Source: W11650 sp963550755 | GTDB taxonomy: Bacteria > Bacillota > Clostridia > Lachnospirales > Vallitaleaceae | Length of the DNA: 8,904 nt | Direction: 5' to 3' | NCBI GenBank assembly: GCA_963550755.1 | Contig: CAUVDV010000090.1 | Coordinates: 1 to 8,904 of the forward strand | Shown: piece after piece, positions 6,166-8,904 of the stretch | Layout of the letters: each line of letters begins with the position of its first letter | Position numbering within the stretch: the stretch's first letter is position 1 | The notes under the pieces: model-generated | Told to the model about the DNA's origin: nothing | Database searches by the model: none | What the model saw: the letters and a program-made list of their open reading frames with translations, nothing else | Translations under genes and position numbers: made by a program

Positions 6166-6319
6166 GAAAAAAATTTGGAATCCTCAAAAATTGAAAAAAT
6201 TGGGCTGATTCCAATATGGCGCGCGTAAGATGGCGAAAATAGAAATTAATTTTCAGGTTGCCGAAAAGCCTAAAATAGCGGCTGGCCGAAACAGTACTAA
6301 AAAAAATTTAAAAAAGGGC

Positions 6320-6348
6320 TTGACATTTTTCGCCACATGATATATAGT
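6320..6348 (+). promoter_or_regulatory. Sigma-A promoter of the ABC exporter operon
   Basis: TTGACA (6320-6325), 17 bases, TATAGT (6343-6348): perfect -35 and a -10 matching five of six. An A-rich tract (about 6297-6316) directly upstream could act as an UP element. The start would be near 6355, giving a leader of about 155 bases before natA. Bases 6166-6296 between this and the rpmB promoter are AT-rich with no gene or clear signal. Confidence 0.82.
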
Positions 6349-6368
6349 TAGTTACAGAAGTAATTAAC
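6347..6368. promoter_or_regulatory. Dyad operator over -10/start of the exporter promoter
   Basis: GTTAGTTAC (6347-6355), AGAA, GTAATTAAC (6360-6368): arms symmetric at eight of nine positions. It overlaps the last bases of the -10 box and the predicted transcription start, the classic place for a repressor. A GntR-family gene lies just after the exporter genes, making it the obvious candidate binder. This pairing is inferred; the site was not matched to a known consensus. Further TTAAC half-sites follow at 6371-6375 and near 6413. Confidence 0.6.
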
Positions 6369-6380
6369 CACTTAACGAAG

Positions 6381-6457
6381 CAACAAATAAACATTGCCGA
6401 CAAGATTGTTGGTTAAACTTTTAGACGTTGGTTTACCGGGGCCGGCCATCCGGTTTT
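6381..6457 (+). other. Structured leader of natA, possible attenuator
   Basis: Two exclusive pairings are visible: CAACAA (6381-6386) with TTGTTG (6406-6411), or GCCGACA (6396-6402) with TGTTGGT (6407-6413). Downstream, ACCGG (6435-6439) pairs with CCGGT (6450-6454) and is followed by TTTT, a weak terminator-like shape. No known riboswitch class was recognised in the leader. Confidence 0.3.
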
Positions 6458-6510
6458 CGGCGCCGAGGGTTTGAGCAGGCAGGAAAAAGGATATCAGGAA
6501 GGAGCAAGTA

Positions 6511-7287
6511 ATGTTAGAAGTAAAAGATTTTACCAAAATATATAAGTTGAGTCAAAAACAAAGAAAAGAAATGCGTACCGATGATCATAACAAAATCGCC
6601 GCTAATCATATTAATTTTCACGCCAGCAAAGGTGAGATTTTCGGGCTGCTGGGGCCGAACGGAGCCGGGAAAACAACCACCCTGCGCAGCATAGCAACGC
6701 TGCTTATCCCAACCGAGGGAGAAATTACGGTCGGCGGTATCAACGTGGTAAAAGATCCGGATAAAGTCAGAAGCATGATCGGCTTTTTAACCAATGAAAT
6801 TAAGCTGGATGAACATTTTACCGCCGAATATATGTTTGAATTCTTTGGACGCCTGCGCGGTATGAGCAAGGAACAGATCGAGCAGCGCAAGCAGGAATTA
6901 TTTAATTACTTTCAAATCAATGAATATAAAGATAAGAAGATCGAGGAGCTGTCAACTGGCATGAAGCAAAAACTGGCGATTGCCGTGTGCATTATTCACG
7001 ATCCGGAGCTGATTATTTTTGACGAGCCGACCAACGGGCTGGATATCATCACCGCCAGAGCGGTCACCGATTATTTGCAGGAGCTGCGGGCCAGGGGCAA
7101 GACAATTATTATTTCCACGCATATCATGGGTGTGGCGGAAAAGCTCTGCGATCAAGTGGCGATCATTATTCAGGGCAAAAAGATTGAGGACGGAACAGTT
7201 CCGGAAATACTGGAACGCTGGCAAAGCAATGACTTAGAGGACGCTTTTTTCAAGATGTATATGACCTATGGAAAGGAAGGAAAATAA
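6511..7287 (+). CDS. natA: NatA-type ABC exporter ATP-binding protein
   Basis: 258-residue nucleotide-binding subunit that would power an ABC-2 exporter from the cytoplasmic face. Walker A GPNGAGKT (48-55), signature LSTGMKQKLAIA (147-158), Walker B LIIFDEP (167-173) with catalytic Glu172, D-loop GLD (176-178) and switch His204 (STH) are all present, so it should be active. The signature LSTGM instead of LSGGQ and GFLTNEIKLDEHFTAE (91-106) in place of a Gln-containing Q-loop are typical of the NatA branch, whose Bacillus member helps expel sodium. An insert at about residues 13-29 separates the first strand from the Walker A. The ribosome binding site AGGAAGGAG (6496-6504) is six bases before ATG. 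It is followed one base after its stop by the permease gene. Sodium as substrate is inferred from family only; drugs or peptides are possible. Confidence 0.93.
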   Translation: MLEVKDFTKIYKLSQKQRKEMRTDDHNKIAANHINFHASKGEIFGLLGPNGAGKTTTLRSIATLLIPTEGEITVGGINVVKDPDKVRSMIGFLTNEIKLDEHFTAEYMFEFFGRLRGMSKEQIEQRKQELFNYFQINEYKDKKIEELSTGMKQKLAIAVCIIHDPELIIFDEPTNGLDIITARAVTDYLQELRARGKTIIISTHIMGVAEKLCDQVAIIIQGKKIEDGTVPEILERWQSNDLEDAFFKMYMTYGKEGK

Positions 7288-7288
7288 A

Positions 7289-8506
7289 ATGTTAAAAACA
7301 ATTATTGGTAAGGAATTAAAACGAATTTTCTCCGACCGGAGGATGATATTTTCCGTATTTTTATTACCGGCGCTTAGTATTTTTTTAATTTATAATTTAA
7401 TGGGTATTTTGGCCAGCAATCGAATCAGCCAAATTCAAGAACACAAATCCAGAGTGATCATTGTCCATGCGCCGGAATCCTTTCAAAGTTTTTGGGCAGG
7501 CTATGCGGCCAAAGATGAGTATGACCTTAGCTATGAAACGCAAATCAGCGATGAACTGAAGGAGCAAGTCAAAAACGGCGAGATTGAGGCGATCGTCGAA
7601 TTTCCGTCTGACTTTAACGGAAAGCTGGCTGCCTATGAGCAGGAAGCGACACCGGATGTTCATATTTATTACAATCCGGTCGAAGAATATTCAAGCACAG
7701 CCAATCAACAGCTGCGCGGCTTTTTGCTGAAAGGCTATCAGGATGCTTTGCTGCAGGAAAGATTCGGCGATTTGAAAAAAATTATAGCCTTTACAATCAA
7801 CGAGGACGTTAAAGACCAGCCGCAGGAATATGAGATTAAAAACGAAAAGAAATCTTCCGGCTTTGGCGTAGCTCAGCTTTTGCCAATGATGCTGTCGATT
7901 ATGCTTTTTGCCAGCGCCATGGGCATCGGTATGGAAACGATTGCCGGGGAAAAGGAAAGAGGCACGATGGCAGCACTTTTGCTGACACCGGTCAGCCGCA
8001 ATACGATTGCCTTGGGTAAAATGATCAGCTTAGGGATACTGGCAATTATCAGCACTTTGACCTCAGTGGTAGCGCTGGTGGCGTCCTTTCCCAAGTTGAT
8101 GGCGATTTCCGGCGATATGATGGATAATAAACTGTCCTATGGCCCGGCTGACTATCTGCAAATACTGCTGATTTTACTGCTGGAAGTGGGGATTTTTGTT
8201 GGTATGATTTGCTTAATATCGGTTCTTGCGCGGACGGTTAAGGAGGCGAGCACCTATATTACGCCGGCCTATATGTTGGTAATGCTGGGCGCTTTTGCTG
8301 CCATGTTTTCTTTCGGTAAACCCGGACTTTATGTGTTCGCTATCCCGGTAGCCGGCAATATTTTTGCTTTGAAAGCGGCGCTTAGCTTTGAGCTGGCCCT
8401 GCCCCAGCTGCTGCTGACCAGCGCGGTTTCCCTGATCAGTATTGCCCTGTTGGTATTTGCCACCGCCAGAGCCTTTAGCAGTGAAAAAATCATGTTTAAC
8501 GCATAA
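7289..8506 (+). CDS. natB: NatB-type ABC-2 exporter permease
   Basis: 405-residue membrane subunit, partner of the ATPase before it. Layout seen: cytoplasmic KELKRIFSDRR start, TM1 at about 19-41, a soluble external domain at about 42-190 rich in charged and aromatic residues, then TM segments near 195-215, 243-266, 289-313, 325-342 and 372-393. The ETIAGEKERGTMAALLLTP segment (216-234) is the conserved coupling region of ABC-2 permeases of the NatB/ABC2_membrane_3 type. An in-frame ATG at 7268 lies inside natA; the ATG at 7289 is preferred because AAGGAAGG (7273-7280) is eight bases upstream and it starts one base after the natA TAA, implying translational coupling. Length is close to Bacillus NatB. 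The transported substrate cannot be told from sequence. Confidence 0.92.
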   Translation: MLKTIIGKELKRIFSDRRMIFSVFLLPALSIFLIYNLMGILASNRISQIQEHKSRVIIVHAPESFQSFWAGYAAKDEYDLSYETQISDELKEQVKNGEIEAIVEFPSDFNGKLAAYEQEATPDVHIYYNPVEEYSSTANQQLRGFLLKGYQDALLQERFGDLKKIIAFTINEDVKDQPQEYEIKNEKKSSGFGVAQLLPMMLSIMLFASAMGIGMETIAGEKERGTMAALLLTPVSRNTIALGKMISLGILAIISTLTSVVALVASFPKLMAISGDMMDNKLSYGPADYLQILLILLLEVGIFVGMICLISVLARTVKEASTYITPAYMLVMLGAFAAMFSFGKPGLYVFAIPVAGNIFALKAALSFELALPQLLLTSAVSLISIALLVFATARAFSSEKIMFNA

Positions 8507-8520
8507 CGAAACTTTCCCCT

Positions 8521-8581
8521 GTTTGCCGGAACAATCTTTTTTACGTGACGGTTCGCAGAATACCTGCGGCATTCTGCTTGG
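8521..8581 (+). repeat. 61-bp intergenic repeat, copy 1
   Basis: Begins GTTTGCCGGAAC, has a T6 run, then a hairpin GCAGAATACC-TGC-GGCATTCTGC (one mismatch) and ends CTTGG. It aligns without gaps to 8714-8774, 51 of 61 bases identical by my count. It begins 14 bases after the natB stop. The first 12 bases resemble the end of the element near 1229-1440. The T-run follows only a four-pair GC-poor stem, so termination here is doubtful. Confidence 0.7.
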
Positions 8582-8585
8582 TCGT

Positions 8586-8648
8586 TGCATGGATTAGCGG
8601 AACGTTAGGCGAATTGCGGAGCAAATCGCCGATAGTGAAGCCCATGCA
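8586..8648 (+). other. Compound hairpin between the two 61-bp repeats
   Basis: TGCATGG (8586-8592) pairs with CCATGCA (8642-8648). Inside, GGCGAATTGC (8608-8617) pairs with GCAAATCGCC (8621-8630), one mismatch, GGA loop. CCCG and CCCC/GGGG pairings continue downstream to about 8688. CGGAACGTTAGG (8598-8609) and GGCGAATTGCG (8608-8618) also occur near 1435 and at 1362. The stretch 8507-8834 contains no protein-coding gene that I can support. Confidence 0.5.
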
Positions 8649-8713
8649 CCCGCTTTTTAATCGGGATAGACCCCAAAAGACTATGGGGAAGTTGAGTTAA
8701 TAACAGGATCCAT

Positions 8714-8774
8714 GTTCGCCGGAATAGTTTTTTTTACATGGCGGTTCGCAGAATGCCGTAGGCATTCTGCTTGG
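8714..8774 (+). repeat. 61-bp intergenic repeat, copy 2
   Basis: Same orientation as copy 1. It begins GTTCGCCGGAAT, carries a T8 run and the perfect hairpin GCAGAATGCC-GTA-GGCATTCTGC (8748-8770). Most differences from copy 1 in this half fall in the hairpin loop, leaving the stem intact. A further stem CCATGT (8710-8715) with ACATGG (8736-8741) is specific to this copy. It ends about 60 bases before the GntR gene and may lie in its leader. Confidence 0.7.
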
Positions 8775-8834
8775 ATGAACGGAATGAAGTACGATTTTCG
8801 ATAGGAGAGAATGCAAATGGAAGGAGGAGTTGTT

Positions 8835-8904
8835 TTGATTGATGAAAAATTGACGATCCCGATTTATCAGCAGATCGCCAATGAAATCGAAGATATGATA
8901 CTAA
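8835..8904 (+). CDS. GntR-family transcriptional regulator (YtrA-like), 5' end only
   Basis: Only the first 23 or so codons are inside the window; the gene continues beyond it. The visible IDEKLTIPIYQQIANEIEDM is the standard opening of the GntR winged-helix domain, closest in style to the short YtrA-type regulators that control neighbouring ABC transporters. Two starts compete: TTG at 8835 with a perfect AAGGAGG (8821-8827) seven bases upstream, which puts PIY at the usual distance from the N-terminus, and ATG at 8817 with AGGAG (8803-8807) nine bases upstream, adding six residues (MEGGVV). An ATG at 8811 is too close to its ribosome binding site. I prefer TTG. It probably regulates natA-natB through the dyad at 6347-6368; no strong promoter of its own was seen. 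Confidence 0.8.
   Translation, partial: MIDEKLTIPIYQQIANEIEDMIL

Noticed and set aside
6355..6510. Sodium or other known riboswitch before natA
   Set aside because: The link would be attractive for a NatA-type exporter, but I see no conserved motif of a riboswitch class that I know.
8213..8590. 125-codon minus-strand open frame opposite the end of natB
   Set aside because: Antisense to the permease and the repeat; composition is that of a shadow frame.
8521..8774. CRISPR array
   Set aside because: Only two imperfect 61-base repeats with a 132-base spacer that is itself structured; no cas genes.

Overview
The window is an ordinary-looking chromosomal stretch from a low-to-moderate GC Gram-positive bacterium. 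It is most likely a member of Bacillota, class Clostridia. Reasons: the infC-rpmI-rplT order, strong AGGAGG-type ribosome binding sites before nearly every gene, textbook TTGACA-N17-TATAAT-like promoters, lipoprotein signals, a NatAB-type exporter and a YtrA-like GntR regulator. The lineage is inferred from style and gene content; no phylogeny could be run.

Layout. 6-1225: the translation operon infC (IF3, apparently with an AUU start at the window edge), rpmI (L35) and rplT (L20), closed by a strong intrinsic terminator. 1226-1710: about 485 bases with no convincing large gene. It holds a 160-bp element with perfect 12-bp terminal inverted repeats that can fold into a four-way-junction cloverleaf, a degenerate partial repeat, and a 28-codon ORF with a good ribosome binding site. 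1711-2694: a Gfo/Idh/MocA-type NAD(P)-dependent oxidoreductase. 2845-4119: a lipoprotein with a glycoside hydrolase family 3 (NagZ-like) domain. 4320-5747: a second lipoprotein behind a near-consensus promoter, with faint resemblance to DUF3298/RsiV-type domains. 5825-5850: a bidirectional terminator shared with the convergent rpmB gene (L28, minus strand 6098-5913), which has its own promoter. 6320-8506: an ABC exporter operon (NatA-type ATPase, NatB-type permease) with a consensus promoter and a dyad operator over the -10/start region. 8521-8774: two 61-bp direct repeats flanking a hairpin. 8835-8904: the first codons of a GntR-family regulator running off the window.

How they fit together. 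The ribosomal genes (infC-rpmI-rplT and rpmB) are housekeeping translation genes in two opposed units. The two lipoproteins are probably envelope proteins, one likely a muropeptide or amino-sugar glycosidase. The best candidate for a regulated system is the exporter: promoter, operator-like palindrome, ATPase, permease and a GntR regulator just downstream suggest an inducible efflux circuit. The most unusual content is intergenic: three different 11-12-mers are shared between the structured regions at about 1230-1450 and 8520-8780, suggesting a dispersed, structured, non-coding repeat family in this genome. I found no CRISPR array, tRNA, rRNA, transposase or phage gene.
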